Shown piece after piece: positions 42,550-53,206 of a stretch of DNA of 64,000 nucleotides. The stretch is from Fermentimonas sp. (GTDB lineage: Bacteria; Bacteroidota; Bacteroidia; Bacteroidales; Dysgonomonadaceae), in the NCBI GenBank assembly GCA_028709385.1, contig JAQVXD010000001.1, positions 124,001 through 188,000 on the forward strand, read 5' to 3'. Numbering within the stretch: the stretch's first letter is position 1; each line of letters starts with the position of its first letter. Position numbers and translations under genes: made by a program. The notes under the pieces were generated by a model. The model searched no databases. It saw only the letters and a list, made by a program, of their open reading frames with translations, and had not been told where the DNA came from.

Positions 42550-44679
42550 ATGGCAACTTTACAAAACATCAGAAATAAAGGACCACTGCTGGTCATTGTC
42601 ATAGGTGTAGCTCTGCTAGCCTTTGTATTAGGAGACCTTTTTAGTTCGGGATCATTGCTTGTTGGGAAAGCGAGAGACAGAGCTTTTGTTGTAAACGGAG
42701 AAGTTATTACAACTCAAGATTATTCCAGTAAAATCACCGAATTTGAGGAGTTCCAGAAAATGATCAGCGGACAATCTTCGCTTGATGAAAACATTTCATT
42801 ACAAATCCGTGAAGCAGTTTATCAACAAATGGTTCGCGACAGATTGCTTGAAGATCAGGCAGGTGATCTCGGACTTGTGGTAACTAAGGAGGAGATAAAT
42901 GATCTTGTTCACGGACAATCAATTTCGCCTATTTTACAACAACTGCCTTTTTTTCTTGATCCTCAGACCGGTGTATTCAGCCGTACAGCATTAGTACAGT
43001 TTTTAAATGTGATTAATACTCCAAGCCCTAATCCACAGGAACAGGTATTAGTGGATCAGTACAAATCTTTGTGGTTGTTTATCGAGAACATGGTAAAGAC
43101 TCAGCGTCTTGAGGAAAAGTATATCTCACTGCTTACTAATTCAGTAATCGTTAATGATATTGAGGCAAAGAAGACTTTCGACCTATCGCAGCAGAATGCA
43201 GATGTCGAATATGTTATGAAGAGTTATTTTACCGTTCCGGACTCTGCTGTAACAGTAACTGATAAAGAAATCAAAGACTTTTACAATAAAAATAAAAAGT
43301 CCTTCAAACTTGAAGCTCCTATAGTGAAGATTTCATATTTCACTAAAGAGATTGTTCCAAGTGATGAGGATTTTGCTGCAATAGAGGAGCAGTCACAGAT
43401 TGCTTATACACAATTGCAGTCTGCAACAAATCCTGCAACTGTAGTAGCAGATTATTCCGATACACCATATCGCGACGTTTTTTTGGGTGAAAACCTGCTT
43501 ACCCCTTCTCAGCTTGATTTCGCAAGAACTGCAAATGTATCTGACATTTATGGCCCTGTACGTGAAGGCGATTCATTCCAGCTCTATAAGCTGATAAATA
43601 AAACTGTTTCTCCTGATTCAGTATATCTGAGTATGATGGCTGTGCCTAATTCTACAATGGTAGGACAGGATTCAGTAATTACACAGTTTGTTGACAGTAT
43701 TTATAATGCAATCAACAACGGAGAACCGTTTGCTGCTGTTGCTAATAGTCTTAATCCTCAATCTAACGGAGGTGATGTTGGCTGGGCAAGAGAGATTGAT
43801 CTTCTGCCTTTCGGAAAGGAAATGGTAGTGGCTGCATTCAGCGCACCTGTGGGTCAGCCGGTAAAAATATCTTTACCCGGACAGCAGGTAATATTCCAGG
43901 TTGAGCAAAAAACAAGTCCTGTCAACAAGTTTAAACTTGCAGTAGTAAACATGCCTGTTGTGCCAAGTGAGAAGACTTCAAATAATATTGACAACGAATT
44001 AAATCAGTTCGTTTCAGCGCCTAATGTAGGTAAGGACTTTAATCAGCTTGCATCAGAAGCAGGTTATATGGTTATTCCTAATATGTCATTCTCTGCAAAT
44101 GATTTCTCTTTGGGACAAATTCCAAGTTCACGTCAGGTAATTACCTGGGCTGCTAACCAGAAGGAGATAGGTGCAGTTAGAAAATTCGACCTTACAAATC
44201 TGAGGATTGTAGCCCGTGTGGATGAAATAATACCTTCAGGTACCACACCGCTGTCAGAGGTTTCAGACATAATTCGTACACAGTTTGTAAATCAGAAGAA
44301 GGCAGAAAAAATAATAGCAGATCTGGAGCAGCAAAGCCTGACTTCATTGGAAGCTTATGTAGAAGCAATGAATTCCAGAGTGGATTCAGTTCGTTTTGTT
44401 AACTTCACAACTCAGAATGTTGTAGGTCTGGGATTTGAACCTGTTGTTAATGCAGTCTCTTCATTTGCACCGCTTAATACTGTTGTCGGACCAATGGAAG
44501 GAAATATGGGTGTGTTTGTGGCAAAAGTTGCAAACCGTTCAGAAGGAAGTGCAGAATATAATGATAAAGAACAAAAAGAATCAATGTTAAACAACAACGC
44601 ATACAGATTGCAGATGCAGGCTGTAGAGACTCTTAAGAATGAGTTGGGTGTTGAAGATAACAGATATAGGTTCTTCTGA
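42550..44679 (+). CDS. PpiD-like periplasmic peptidyl-prolyl isomerase/chaperone
   Basis: 709 residues. One N-terminal membrane anchor (LLVIVIGVALLAFVLGDLF), then a SurA-N-like chaperone domain (VNGEVITTQDYSSKITEF...LLEDQAGDLGLVVTKEEI), then a divergent parvulin domain in the middle (GGDVGWAREIDLLPFGKEM) and long C-terminal chaperone regions. The architecture is PpiD: folding help for proteins leaving the Sec channel. Last gene of the envelope run, 126 nt after the CorC-like gene. Whether the isomerase domain is active is uncertain. Confidence 0.88.
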   Translation: MATLQNIRNKGPLLVIVIGVALLAFVLGDLFSSGSLLVGKARDRAFVVNGEVITTQDYSSKITEFEEFQKMISGQSSLDENISLQIREAVYQQMVRDRLLEDQAGDLGLVVTKEEINDLVHGQSISPILQQLPFFLDPQTGVFSRTALVQFLNVINTPSPNPQEQVLVDQYKSLWLFIENMVKTQRLEEKYISLLTNSVIVNDIEAKKTFDLSQQNADVEYVMKSYFTVPDSAVTVTDKEIKDFYNKNKKSFKLEAPIVKISYFTKEIVPSDEDFAAIEEQSQIAYTQLQSATNPATVVADYSDTPYRDVFLGENLLTPSQLDFARTANVSDIYGPVREGDSFQLYKLINKTVSPDSVYLSMMAVPNSTMVGQDSVITQFVDSIYNAINNGEPFAAVANSLNPQSNGGDVGWAREIDLLPFGKEMVVAAFSAPVGQPVKISLPGQQVIFQVEQKTSPVNKFKLAVVNMPVVPSEKTSNNIDNELNQFVSAPNVGKDFNQLASEAGYMVIPNMSFSANDFSLGQIPSSRQVITWAANQKEIGAVRKFDLTNLRIVARVDEIIPSGTTPLSEVSDIIRTQFVNQKKAEKIIADLEQQSLTSLEAYVEAMNSRVDSVRFVNFTTQNVVGLGFEPVVNAVSSFAPLNTVVGPMEGNMGVFVAKVANRSEGSAEYNDKEQKESMLNNNAYRLQMQAVETLKNELGVEDNRYRFF

Positions 44680-44730
44680 TATATATATAAATATATTAAC
44701 AAAGGACTTAACAGTCCGGCAAGTAAATAA

Positions 44731-44760
44731 TAAGGGCCGTTCCATTTGGAGCGGCCCTTA
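44731..44760. terminator. Bidirectional hairpin terminator between ppiD-like and pfp
   Basis: TAAGGGCCG/CGGCCCTTA pair over 9 bp, then one G-U and 3 bp more, with loop ATTT. It lies between convergent genes and is flanked by A/T-rich sequence. Confidence 0.75.
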
Positions 44761-44784
44761 TATATAAATATATCAGGAAAGGAA

Positions 44785-46446
44785 TTAGAAACTGATCTCT
44801 CCTGTTTGTTCCAGTTGCAATGTTTTGCTTGGTTGATCACATACCTCGGTAGGACCAAAATACTGTATAGGTCCCGGATATACGTAGTCAGTATGTATTG
44901 CCCATTCGTCGCGGTTCTCTTTGAAATATAAGAAAGGAGCACCATCCAGCTTAACCAAAGCTTTTTGAATTACAGGTTTCATTTCACCGTGACGACGTTC
45001 CAGGTTAAGCATCATTGTGATAGGTACACCACCGGCAATCCATTCTGCTGCAGGTGCTGTAGTATTTCTCACAGACGACATATAACCTGTTTTACCTGAT
45101 GCTACAAGCATTGAAGCTGTGTAGCCAAGTGAATAGCAGTAGTCGGCGTCATAGTTGGAAGGAGCGGCACAACGACCCTCATAACCGAAGAAATGAGTAA
45201 TACTTGCAAATTTGCCACTATATTTACCCTCCTTAGCCCATTGACTAAGCTTTTTGCCAACCATTTCAGTAAGCAGTTTTTCAGTTTCAATCAGAGAAAC
45301 CTGTACGTTACCGTGCGGGTCACGGTCGAGTGTTAACTGACGTGCAACTGACTCCGGCAGGCTCGCATATATCTCTGAGTTTTCAGGAGACAATTTGCTG
45401 ATGATGTACTCGCGCTTACCTGAGCGGCGTACAAGATCAAACTCTTCCTGGTTATGAGCAAGGAAATCGTTTAATTCGCTAATTAGGTTCTTCATTGCCG
45501 GTATGAATTCAATTAAACCTTCAGGAATAATTACAGTACCGTAATTTAAACCCTTATCAGCACGTTTTGCAATAATACCGGCGATATATTCAATGATATC
45601 ATCAAGGGATAAACCTTTTTCTTCAACCTCTTCTGATATTATACAAACATTTGGGTGTGTCTGAAGAGCACATTCCAATGCTATGTGTGATGCTGAGCGA
45701 CCCATAACCTTGATGAAGTGCCAGTATTTGCGTGCAGAGTTACAGTCACGCTGAATATTACCGATCAATTCAGAATAAACTTTACAAGCAGTGTCAAATC
45801 CGAAAGATGTTTCAATCTGATCATTTTTAAGGTCACCGTCAATTGTTTTCGGACATCCCAAAACCTGCACATCCGCATCAATTGATTTGTAGTATTCTGC
45901 CAACACGCATGCGTTTGTATTAGAGTCATCTCCTCCGATAATAACAAGTGCTTTTATATCAAGTTTCTTGAGGATAATAAGTCCTTTGTCAAACTGTTCT
46001 TTAGTTTCAAGTTTAGTACGTCCTGAACCGATAATATCAAAACCTCCCGTATTTCTGTATTCATCAATTATTTCACCGGTAAGTTCTTTATACTGATGGT
46101 CAATTAATCCGGCAGGTCCAAGAATGAAACCATATAATTTACTGTCTTTATGCAAGCGTTTGATACCGTCAAAAATTCCGGCAATAACATTATGTCCACC
46201 CGGAGCTTGTCCTCCCGACAATATAACTCCTACATTTATAGGTTCAGGAGTTCCTGTTTCTCCGTCAGCCTGTTCAAAAGTTACAATTGGCAGACCATAT
46301 GTGTTTGGGAATAATTCCTTTATCTCTGCATGGTCAGCCACAGACTCTGTAGCAGCACCTTCTGCTATTTTCACGTTGCCTTTAAGTCCTTCGGGCATTT
46401 TAGGGACATAATCAGTCCTTGCAATTTGTAAAGCGCTTTTAGTCAT
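44785..46446 (-). CDS. pfp: Diphosphate-fructose-6-phosphate 1-phosphotransferase
   Basis: 553 residues; PPi-dependent phosphofructokinase of the long type, reversible step of glycolysis that saves ATP. Motifs: VGVILSGGQAPGGHNVIAG (phosphate loop), LVIIGGDDSNTNACVLAEY (GGDDS marks PPi rather than ATP use), CPKTIDGDLKN (catalytic Asp region) and VMGRSASHIALECAL. Cytoplasmic. Single gene with its own promoter box. Works with the pgi product in this window. Confidence 0.95.
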   Translation of the reverse strand: MTKSALQIARTDYVPKMPEGLKGNVKIAEGAATESVADHAEIKELFPNTYGLPIVTFEQADGETGTPEPINVGVILSGGQAPGGHNVIAGIFDGIKRLHKDSKLYGFILGPAGLIDHQYKELTGEIIDEYRNTGGFDIIGSGRTKLETKEQFDKGLIILKKLDIKALVIIGGDDSNTNACVLAEYYKSIDADVQVLGCPKTIDGDLKNDQIETSFGFDTACKVYSELIGNIQRDCNSARKYWHFIKVMGRSASHIALECALQTHPNVCIISEEVEEKGLSLDDIIEYIAGIIAKRADKGLNYGTVIIPEGLIEFIPAMKNLISELNDFLAHNQEEFDLVRRSGKREYIISKLSPENSEIYASLPESVARQLTLDRDPHGNVQVSLIETEKLLTEMVGKKLSQWAKEGKYSGKFASITHFFGYEGRCAAPSNYDADYCYSLGYTASMLVASGKTGYMSSVRNTTAPAAEWIAGGVPITMMLNLERRHGEMKPVIQKALVKLDGAPFLYFKENRDEWAIHTDYVYPGPIQYFGPTEVCDQPSKTLQLEQTGEISF

Positions 46447-46524
46447 GAAATTTGAAATTTATTAATTCTCTTGTTAATACTTATCTCTTGTTAATTGCTT
46501 AATTGATAAGTTTATTTGGGTTGC

Positions 46525-46532
46525 CAAATATA
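46525..46532 (-). promoter_or_regulatory. -7 box TATATTTG for pfp
   Basis: Exact TAnnTTTG match on the - strand, 78 nt before the pfp ATG. Confidence 0.5.
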
Positions 46533-46654
46533 CTATTTTTTCGTCAAATTATCATTGAAATTATCTAACTATCATTGAATTTATATCTATTATTTGTTTT
46601 TAATGAACAATTTAGCCTTCTTTACTATTTATATATAAAAAGATTTATTTACCA

Positions 46655-49378
46655 ATGAATACCGGAAATGATTTCGATTCAATGGAGATCGAAGCAATAG
46701 AGGATTTGTATAAAAAATACAAGGAATCACCCGAAAGTGTTGATGAAAGTTTTCGTTATTACTTTCAAGGCTTTGATTTAGCCATAACCCGCTTCCCATT
46801 AAAGCCTTATGAGAAAAATGGCAGTGCAGAGCATTCTCCCAAAGAGTTGAATGTAATGAGGCTGATAACTGCTTATCGGAGAAGAGGGCACCTATTTACA
46901 AAAACCAATCCCGTAAGAACACGAAGGAGTTATAGCCCTACTCTTGCAATAGAAAATTTCGATCTGACAGAGAAAGATCTTGATTTAGTATTTGAAGCGG
47001 GGAATGAGGTCGGACTCGGCAGAACCACTCTTCGTGAAATAATAAAGCTCCTTGAAGAGACTTATTGCGCTTCAATTGGAGTGGAATATCGTTATATGAC
47101 CAATCCTGACAAAGTGAAATGGCTTCAGGAGAAAATGGAAAACTCCAGAAACAGTGAAGAGCTGTCAAGAGAGAAGAAATTGCATATACTCGATTTATTA
47201 GTTGAAGCTTCCGGATTTGAAGACTACATGCATAAAAAGTTTGTAGGTCAGAAGCGTTTCTCGCTTGAAGGCTCAGAATCAATTATCCCGGCTCTGGATG
47301 CAATAATTTCAAGGGGCGGGGAGTACAATGTAAATGATATAGTTATAGGGATGGCGCATCGCGGAAGGCTTAACGTGCTCACTAATATAATGAAGAAGCC
47401 TTACTCCCAGGTGTTCCGTGAATTCAACGCGCAAAATTATGAAGAGGAGATAAAATATGGTGATGTTAAATACCATCTGGGTTATAGCAGTACTATAGAT
47501 TATGAAGGCCGCACCATTTCTGTAAACCTTGCTCCAAATCCGTCACATCTCGAAGCGGTGGGACCTGTTGTACAAGGTATAGCGCGCGCTAAACTGGAGA
47601 ATGATCATAACCTTAATTATGATGAAGTACTACCTATCTTGGTTCACGGAGATGCAGCTATTGCCGGACAGGGTGTAGTATATGAAACCATTCAGTTCTC
47701 AAAACTTGGCGGTTATAGTACCGGAGGCACAATTCATGTAGTAATTAATAACCAGGTAGGATTCACAACTAACTATCTGCAGGCAAGATCCAGTACATAT
47801 TGTACTGACATAGCCAAAGTAACTCAGTCTCCCGTATTTCATGTTAATGGAGATGACCCCGAAGCAATGGTATTCGTAGCTAAATTAGCTCTCGAATTTC
47901 GTCAGGAGTTCAATACAGATGTTTTTATAGATCTTCTTTCTTATAGGAAATACGGTCATAATGAGGGAGATGAGCCACGCTTCACTCAGCCTGAACTTTA
48001 CGATATTATTGCAAAGCATAAAAATCCCCGTGATATATATGCCGATAAACTCATAGCAGAGAATGTGGTTGATGCCAGGGATTTTGATAAAATGGTAGCC
48101 GACTTCCATAGCGTACTTGATAAATCTTATGAGGTCTCGCTGAAGTCAGACAAATTAAACTTTCAACCCTTTTTGTCCGATAAAAACAGTCATTTAAGAT
48201 TACCTGCAACAGAAGACTTTGAAAATACAACAGAAACAAAGGTATCCCGTGAACTCTTCTTGGAGGTGGCAAAGCGTATTACAACATTACCTGATGACAG
48301 ACAGTTTTTCAATAAAACCACAAGACTCTTTTCCCAGCGTGCAGCAATGATAAAGGAGGATTCTTACGATTGGGCAATGGGTGAACTCATGGCATATGCC
48401 ACGCTTGCCAAGGAGATGGTTCCGGTACGTTTAAGCGGCCAGGATTCAGAGCGGGGAACATTCTCTCACCGCCACGCAGAAATAGTTACCGAAGATGACG
48501 GCACTGATAAATATTTCCCACTTAAAAACCTGGGAGGAGAGCAGGCGCCTGTAAGAGTTTATAACTCAATGCTGAGCGAATACGGAATACTGGGATTCGA
48601 GTATGGATACTCACTTGCTTTTCCTGACGGCCTGACAATCTGGGAAGCTCAGTTCGGCGATTTTTATAATGTCGGCCAGGTTATAGTTGATCAGTACATA
48701 TCCTCAGCGCAGGAGAAATGGGGTTTAAAATCAGGACTCATAATGTTTCTGCCTCACGGTTACGAAGGGCAGGGGGCAGAGCATTCAAGCGGGAGAATTG
48801 AGCGCTTCCTGGGGCTATGTGGCAATAACAACATGCAGGTGGTAAATTGCACTACACCCGCTAATTTCTTTCATGTCATCCGCCGGCAAATGCATCGTGA
48901 TTTCAGAATACCGCTAATAATATTTACACCCAAAAGCTTGCTGAGGCACCCTGAATGTACATCAACGTTATCAGATTTCACCGAAGGCAGATTTCAGGAA
49001 GTGATTGAAGATAAAGAGATTCAGTCCAAGTCGCACATAAAGAGACTGCTCCTCTGCACCGGTAAAATTTACTACGAATTAAAAGAAGCCCGTAAAGAAA
49101 AGAATGCTAAAAATGTGTCAATAGTACGACTTGAGCAACTTTATCCATTTCCCGAAAAGCAGATCAGTGATCTTATCAAAAGTTACCCCAAAAATACCGA
49201 ACTTATCTGGGTTCAGGAGGAGCCGTTAAATATGGGAGCATCTCTATATGTAAAACAGAAGATGGAAGATTATAATATCAGAGTAATAAGTCGCCCTGCA
49301 AGTGGTGTTACGGCAGAAGGGCTAACTGCACTGCACAAAGTTAACCAGGCTGTAATCATCAACCATGCTTTTGAATAA
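46655..49378 (+). CDS. sucA: 2-oxoglutarate dehydrogenase E1 component
   Basis: 907-residue thiamine-diphosphate enzyme that decarboxylates 2-oxoglutarate and loads the succinyl group on E2. N-terminal E1-typical segment (EAIEDLYKKYKESPESVDESFRYYF), ThDP region (VIGMAHRGRLNVLTNIMKKP, HGDAAIAGQGVVYET), transketolase pyrimidine-binding domain (SGQDSERGTFSHRHAE) and C-terminal domain (VQEEPLNMGA). Full length. E2 follows by 75 nt. E3 is not in the window. Confidence 0.95.
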   Translation: MNTGNDFDSMEIEAIEDLYKKYKESPESVDESFRYYFQGFDLAITRFPLKPYEKNGSAEHSPKELNVMRLITAYRRRGHLFTKTNPVRTRRSYSPTLAIENFDLTEKDLDLVFEAGNEVGLGRTTLREIIKLLEETYCASIGVEYRYMTNPDKVKWLQEKMENSRNSEELSREKKLHILDLLVEASGFEDYMHKKFVGQKRFSLEGSESIIPALDAIISRGGEYNVNDIVIGMAHRGRLNVLTNIMKKPYSQVFREFNAQNYEEEIKYGDVKYHLGYSSTIDYEGRTISVNLAPNPSHLEAVGPVVQGIARAKLENDHNLNYDEVLPILVHGDAAIAGQGVVYETIQFSKLGGYSTGGTIHVVINNQVGFTTNYLQARSSTYCTDIAKVTQSPVFHVNGDDPEAMVFVAKLALEFRQEFNTDVFIDLLSYRKYGHNEGDEPRFTQPELYDIIAKHKNPRDIYADKLIAENVVDARDFDKMVADFHSVLDKSYEVSLKSDKLNFQPFLSDKNSHLRLPATEDFENTTETKVSRELFLEVAKRITTLPDDRQFFNKTTRLFSQRAAMIKEDSYDWAMGELMAYATLAKEMVPVRLSGQDSERGTFSHRHAEIVTEDDGTDKYFPLKNLGGEQAPVRVYNSMLSEYGILGFEYGYSLAFPDGLTIWEAQFGDFYNVGQVIVDQYISSAQEKWGLKSGLIMFLPHGYEGQGAEHSSGRIERFLGLCGNNNMQVVNCTTPANFFHVIRRQMHRDFRIPLIIFTPKSLLRHPECTSTLSDFTEGRFQEVIEDKEIQSKSHIKRLLLCTGKIYYELKEARKEKNAKNVSIVRLEQLYPFPEKQISDLIKSYPKNTELIWVQEEPLNMGASLYVKQKMEDYNIRVISRPASGVTAEGLTALHKVNQAVIINHAFE

Positions 49379-49453
49379 ATTCCATATTATACTATCGAGA
49401 GTGAAAAAATAATCATGAGAAATATCTAATCTCAATAAAAAGAAAACCAAGTA

Positions 49454-50806
49454 ATGGCAATTATAGAAGTTAAAATACCGAGTCCGGGTGAATCAATAAC
49501 ACACGTAGAGCTTTTCAACTGGCTTGTTGAAGATGGAACCGTAGTAAAGAAAGATACCGAAATAGCAGAGCTGGAGTCAGACAAAGCAACACTGATGCTT
49601 GTAGCCTATGATTCCGGGAAGGTATCACTTAAAGCGAAGGAGGGAGATATGCTCGAAGTGGGATCAGTTGCCTGCACAATAGACACCTCAGTACAACCCA
49701 CAGAAGAAGCATCTGACTCTTCGAAAACAGAGGAGATAAAAGAGTCTCCCGATGTAGTGAAATCTGTTGGAGCTGTCGAAGCATCCAAAGCAGTGAAAAC
49801 TACTGAGCCTAATGCATCAGCAAAACCGGCTGAAACCGCTGAATCTTCAACATCTGATGCAAAAGTGAGTGATAAGCAAGATCAGACAGATTTGGATAAT
49901 GTTAAAGTGACTCCTTTGGCTCAGAAGGTAATGGATAAATATGATTTGTCCGTGGAGGATGTAATAAATGGTTTAAGACGCTTAAAGCGCGAAGATGTAG
50001 AAGCAGCGTTAAGTGCACAAGATCTTCCGGATGGAATAGTTCAGTCTCAAACATCCGGATTTAAGAGACATGCAAGTAGAGAGCTCAAATCCGAAAGACT
50101 CAGTTCACTACGGAGAAAACTAAGCGAACGTCTGGTCTCAGTCAAGAATGAAACTGCAATGCTGACTACCTTCAACGAGGTGGATATGAAGCCTATAATG
50201 GATATTCGGAAGAGAAATCAAGCACAGTTTACAGAAAAACATGGGATAAAACTCGGCATCATGTCGTTTTTTATGAAAGCCTCATCTGTAGCACTCCTCG
50301 AATTTCCTAACGTAAACAGCATGATCGACGGAGAAAATCTTGTGACTTATGATTTCACGGATATATCTGTTGCCGTAAGTGCTCCTAAAGGCCTGATGGT
50401 GCCTGTAGTCCGTAATGTAGAAAGTCTTGGTCTGGCAGAGATTGAAAAAGCTATCGCCGATCTGGCAGGAAAAGCCCGTATCGGCAAACTGTCAATCCCC
50501 GAAATGACAGGCGGGACCTTTACTATAACCAACGGAGGTGTCTTCGGATCCATGATGTCAACACCTTTAATTAATCCGCCGCAGTCGGCCATTCTTGGTA
50601 TGCACAACATAATTGAACGCCCTGTGGCAATTGACGGGCAGGTAGTTATCAGACCAATGATGTATGTGGCATTGTCTTACGACCATCGGGTAATTGACGG
50701 CAAAGACTCCGTAAGCTTTTTATTAAGGATAAAACAGCTTCTTGAAAACCCGACAGATCTATTGTTTGGTGGCAGCAGCGGAGAGAAAGCCTTACTCGAA
50801 TTATAA
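49454..50806 (+). CDS. sucB: 2-oxoglutarate dehydrogenase E2 (dihydrolipoyl succinyltransferase)
   Basis: 450 residues. Lipoyl domain with the lipoylation Lys in [11 protein letters not shown] (about residue 43), an Ala/Thr/Glu/Lys-rich linker (about 75-150), E3-binding domain ([22 protein letters not shown]) and catalytic domain with [16 protein letters not shown]. Transfers succinyl to CoA; forms the multimeric core with the sucA product. Terminates at a strong hairpin shared with pcrA. Confidence 0.94.
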   Translation: MAIIEVKIPSPGESITHVELFNWLVEDGTVVKKDTEIAELESDKATLMLVAYDSGKVSLKAKEGDMLEVGSVACTIDTSVQPTEEASDSSKTEEIKESPDVVKSVGAVEASKAVKTTEPNASAKPAETAESSTSDAKVSDKQDQTDLDNVKVTPLAQKVMDKYDLSVEDVINGLRRLKREDVEAALSAQDLPDGIVQSQTSGFKRHASRELKSERLSSLRRKLSERLVSVKNETAMLTTFNEVDMKPIMDIRKRNQAQFTEKHGIKLGIMSFFMKASSVALLEFPNVNSMIDGENLVTYDFTDISVAVSAPKGLMVPVVRNVESLGLAEIEKAIADLAGKARIGKLSIPEMTGGTFTITNGGVFGSMMSTPLINPPQSAILGMHNIIERPVAIDGQVVIRPMMYVALSYDHRVIDGKDSVSFLLRIKQLLENPTDLLFGGSSGEKALLEL

Positions 50807-50838
50807 TTCGATTTAGTTAAATAAATATATGTTGCATC

Positions 50839-50877
50839 TTGTGGGGGAGAAGTGCTTAATTCACTTTTTCCCCACAA
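50839..50877. terminator. Bidirectional 16-bp hairpin between sucB and pcrA
   Basis: TTGTGGGGGAGAAGTG (50839-50854) pairs with CACTTTTTCCCCACAA (50862-50877) over 16 bp including two G-U pairs; 7-nt loop. The right arm lies within the last codons of the pcrA gene. Convergent genes end on both sides. Confidence 0.75.
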
Positions 50878-53206
50878 TTTTAAATTTAGCGAACTTAAGC
50901 AGTAGTTGTTTTCTGCCTGCGGACTCAAATTCAACTATTGCACGACGGTCATTCCCACTCATCTCGATAGAGGTCACTTCACCCTGACCAAATCTTTCGT
51001 GCTCAATAATATCCCCCTCTTCAAGTTCCCTTGCCTCTTTAGATAACGGCATAGAAGGAGCTGCACTCTGAACAGAAACAAGTCGCTTACCTGAAGAAGC
51101 TGTTCCAATAGGATTAGAAGACTCCGTCCTGCCCGTATAACTGCTTTTGCCTGTCTTGGTCTCTCTTTGAAGTCGTTGTTCACGCATAGTACCCCAAAAG
51201 TCAACAGCTGTATCCGTTGTTGAGGCATTCAATGCCGTGCTCGTATCCATATGCACATAAGCTGGGTCTATTTCTCGAAGAAACCTGCTTTCCGATGCCG
51301 AATTTGTCTGACCGTTTTTAAACCTGCTCCTGGCATATGTTACAGTGCAAGTTTTCTTCGCACGGGTAATAGCTACATAAAACAGACGCCGCTCCTCTTC
51401 CAGTCCCCTCACTTCCGATTTTGCCATAGATGACGGGAAAAGATCCTCCTCCATACCCACAACAAATACATGATTAAACTCAAGTCCCTTAGCCGAGTGA
51501 ACAGTCATCAAGGTCACCTTTTCAGCCTCCTCATCCTTGTCCGTATCCTGATCAGTAAGCAGTGAAACCTCCGACAGAAAATCCACCAGACTGACCTCTT
51601 CTTCACCCTGCTCCTGTCGTGTTGAAACAAACTCATCAATTGCATTAAGCAGCTCCTGAATATTCTGTGAGCGGCTCATTCCTTCAGGTGTAAGATCCTG
51701 ATATGCTTCGTGAGATATACCTGTTTTCTTTAACACCTCCTGAGCCAGTTCAAATGCATTGAGCGACTCATTCATATCAATAAACTCGCTTATAAGGTCA
51801 TAAAAACCTTTAAGTTTCTTCTCAGTGCCTGAATTTATGTTCAGATTATATTCAACCGGTGCTGAAAGCACTTTCCACAGGCTTATCTGGTGAAGAGCCG
51901 CTGCAGAAGATAGTTTGCCCACTGTCACATCACCGATTCCACGTGCCGGATAATTTATAATCCTGCGGAATGCCTCCTCATCAGAAGGATTCACGATCAG
52001 TCTGAAGTACGCAATAACATCCTTTATCTCTTTACGCTGATAAAACGACTTCCCGCCATAAATCCTGTAAGGAATGTTTTTCTTTCTGAGTGAATCCTCA
52101 AATATTCTAGATTGTGCATTTGTGCGGTAGAGAATAGCAAAATCACTGTATGCAGAATGACTTTCCATTCTCATTCTGGCAATTTTATTTGCAACAACAA
52201 GCCCCTCTTCAAAATCCGAAAAAGTGCTTATAATCTCCATTTTCTCGCCAGCCTCATTTTCAGAGAATACATCTTTTGCAATCTGCTCCGTATTCTTTTT
52301 TATCAGACTGTTGGCAGCATTCACAATATTTTGTGTAGATCGGTAATTCTGCTCAAGTTTAAAAACTTTCGTTTCCGGAAAATTAGACCTGAAATTAAGA
52401 ATATTGTCAATATTTGCCCCCCGGAATGAATAAATACTCTGGGCATCATCACCTACAACACACACACGGTGGTGTACATCAGCCAACTGTTTTACAATAA
52501 GATGCTGAGCAAAATTAGTATCCTGATACTCATCCACAAGGATATACTGAAACTGATTTCTGTATTTCTCAAGAATTTCTTTATGATCACGAAACAAAAT
52601 ATTAGTGTACATCAGCAGATCATCAAAATCCATGCTGTTACCTGCACGCAGACGGTTTTGATACCTCTTATAAATCTCAAAAATCTGAGGCTGTCTTGCC
52701 CTGTTGTCATACTGAATGATCTCTGCATTAGATGCATACATTGCAGGAGTAATCAAACTGTTTTTTGCTCTTGATATCTGTCCCTGAACATTTCCCGGTC
52801 TGTATTGCTTATCGTCAAGATTCAAATCTTTAATAATAAGCTTAACCAGATTACGTGAATCGGATGAGTCAAATATTGTGAAGTTAGATTGAAAACCGAT
52901 AGATTCAGCTTCGTTACGAAGTATACGTGCAAAAATTGAGTGGAAAGTACCCATCCACAATCTTCTTGCCCTCTTTTCCCCAACCAGTTCAGCAATACGC
53001 GATTTCATTTCACGCGCAGCTTTATTAGTAAATGTAAGTGCGAGAATATAGTATGGAGGTAAACCCTGTTCCAGCAGATAGGCAATCTTGTAACTAAGTA
53101 CACGTGTTTTCCCTGATCCTGCTCCTGCTATTACAAGAGACGGGCCGTCGCAAAACTCCACTGCAGCACGCTGTGCCTCGTTCAGTTCATTTATCAAGAA
53201 ACTCAT
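50861..53206 (-). CDS. pcrA: UvrD/PcrA-type 3'-5' DNA helicase
   Basis: 781 residues; superfamily 1A helicase for repair and removal of replication roadblocks. Walker A AGAGSGKTRVLSYK, motif II VDEYQDTN, motif III VGDDAQSIYSFRGA, motif IV QNYRSTQNI, motif V MTVHSAKGLEFNHVFVVG, motif VI YVAITRAKK. The C-terminal Tudor-like tail IIEHERFGQGEVTSIE is as in PcrA. Its ATG overlaps the stop of the HigA-like gene by 4 nt (ATGA), so translation is coupled to a toxin-antitoxin operon, which is unusual for this gene. Confidence 0.94.
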   Translation of the reverse strand: MSFLINELNEAQRAAVEFCDGPSLVIAGAGSGKTRVLSYKIAYLLEQGLPPYYILALTFTNKAAREMKSRIAELVGEKRARRLWMGTFHSIFARILRNEAESIGFQSNFTIFDSSDSRNLVKLIIKDLNLDDKQYRPGNVQGQISRAKNSLITPAMYASNAEIIQYDNRARQPQIFEIYKRYQNRLRAGNSMDFDDLLMYTNILFRDHKEILEKYRNQFQYILVDEYQDTNFAQHLIVKQLADVHHRVCVVGDDAQSIYSFRGANIDNILNFRSNFPETKVFKLEQNYRSTQNIVNAANSLIKKNTEQIAKDVFSENEAGEKMEIISTFSDFEEGLVVANKIARMRMESHSAYSDFAILYRTNAQSRIFEDSLRKKNIPYRIYGGKSFYQRKEIKDVIAYFRLIVNPSDEEAFRRIINYPARGIGDVTVGKLSSAAALHQISLWKVLSAPVEYNLNINSGTEKKLKGFYDLISEFIDMNESLNAFELAQEVLKKTGISHEAYQDLTPEGMSRSQNIQELLNAIDEFVSTRQEQGEEEVSLVDFLSEVSLLTDQDTDKDEEAEKVTLMTVHSAKGLEFNHVFVVGMEEDLFPSSMAKSEVRGLEEERRLFYVAITRAKKTCTVTYARSRFKNGQTNSASESRFLREIDPAYVHMDTSTALNASTTDTAVDFWGTMREQRLQRETKTGKSSYTGRTESSNPIGTASSGKRLVSVQSAAPSMPLSKEARELEEGDIIEHERFGQGEVTSIEMSGNDRRAIVEFESAGRKQLLLKFAKFKIVGKK

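Noticed and set aside
44412-44945. 177-aa ORF on the - strand at the ppiD-like/pfp junction
   Set aside because: It is antisense to the end of the ppiD-like gene, crosses the terminator hairpin and overlaps the end of pfp in another frame; no motif.
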